DNA of 23,329 bases from CAUZEO01 sp963578625 (GTDB lineage Bacteria > Verrucomicrobiota > Kiritimatiellia > SLOV01): the NCBI GenBank assembly GCA_963578625.1, contig CAUZEO010000037.1, forward strand, positions 1 to 23,329, given 5' to 3'. Made by a program: the position numbers and the translations under genes. Under the pieces are notes generated by a model, which saw only the letters and a program-made list of their open reading frames with translations, made no database searches and had not been told where the DNA came from. This document shows positions 23,104 through 23,329 of this stretch, piece after piece. Positions within the stretch are counted from its first letter, which is position 1, and each line of letters starts with the position of its first letter.

Positions 23104-23329
23104 ATGCATACGGTAAAACAGAAACGCGGCGGGAAACGATTTTGGTGCGGATGCCGCCGGATCCTGTTCCGCATCCTCGTCTGCCTCCTTTTGATTGGGA
23201 CAGTTGTTGTCGCCTATCTCCACTATGTCGGCATCCCACGCGTCATCAAGACCTGGTGGATCGAAGCGCTGGAGGAACAGGAGCACTATGCGTCGGTAGG
23301 TCGGATCACGTTCAATGTTTTCGAAGGCG
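23104..23329 (+). CDS. Membrane-anchored AsmA-like protein, N-terminal part (cut by window edge)
   Basis: The plus strand from ATG 23104 is open to the right edge (75 residues). A basic start (VKQKRGGKRFWCGCRR) is followed by one transmembrane helix (ILFRILVCLLLIGTVVVAYL), then YVGIPRVIKTWWIEALEEQE and VGRITFNVFEG. A helix followed by IPR-x-(7-9)-L and a short G-x-I-x-(F/L) strand is how many AsmA/TamB-like or DUF3971-type proteins begin. They span from the inner membrane towards the periplasm. An in-frame TAA two codons upstream supports this start; no Shine-Dalgarno sequence is visible. It may continue the ABC operon or begin a new unit after the 104-bp gap. The family call rests on the N-terminus only. 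Confidence 0.5.
   Translation, partial: MHTVKQKRGGKRFWCGCRRILFRILVCLLLIGTVVVAYLHYVGIPRVIKTWWIEALEEQEHYASVGRITFNVFEG

Noticed and set aside
1..23329. CRISPR array or long tandem array
   Set aside because: I saw no regularly spaced repeats beyond the short TTGGGTA tract.

Overview
The window looks like chromosomal DNA of a free-living, moderately GC-rich bacterium (GC is high by eye; not computed). Gene families fit the PVC superphylum or a neighbouring environmental phylum (Kiritimatiellota/Verrucomicrobiota, Planctomycetota, Hydrogenedentota). Clues are a plant-arabinokinase-like GHMP kinase, DUF2851, a GldG/DUF4340 ABC cluster, glycosidases and ACCACGAA-type intergenic repeats. The assignment is an inference from family resemblance only.

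Left end (1-1912): an integrase, cut by the window edge, reads leftwards away from an intact tRNA-Leu(UAA). Right of the tRNA lies a graveyard of broken genes on the minus strand: the C-terminal part of a six-hairpin-type glycosidase with three frame changes, joined to the first ~50 residues of a secreted GH2-type protein, and then a piece of an IS256-family transposase. This looks like a mobile-element insertion hotspot.

1913-9661: a cytoplasmic GH42 beta-galactosidase; a decayed C-terminal gene fragment; DNA polymerase IV (dinB, minus); a divergent HAD phosphatase; an imperfect inverted repeat; and a large SWIM/SNF2 helicase.

9844-17838: the most interesting part, a leftward gene cluster. 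In transcription order it holds a short upstream ORF, a DUF2851 protein, a GHMP sugar kinase, a PHP-domain protein, an enlarged SorE-type medium-chain dehydrogenase, a sorbitol-6-phosphate-dehydrogenase-like SDR and, from its own near-leaderless promoter, a sugar-1-phosphate nucleotidyltransferase. Stop/start overlaps at 16267-16270 and 13558-13561 and a 10-nt gap indicate co-translation. I read it as a sugar or sugar-phosphate pathway (kinase, paired redox enzymes, hydrolase, nucleotidyl transfer) whose substrate I cannot name. I do not recognise it as a described operon.

17928-22999: a rightward ABC export-type operon with an ATPase, an ABC-2 permease, a GldG-like auxiliary protein and a DUF4340 protein with four repeats. 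It is followed by the start of a membrane-anchored AsmA-like protein that runs off the right edge.
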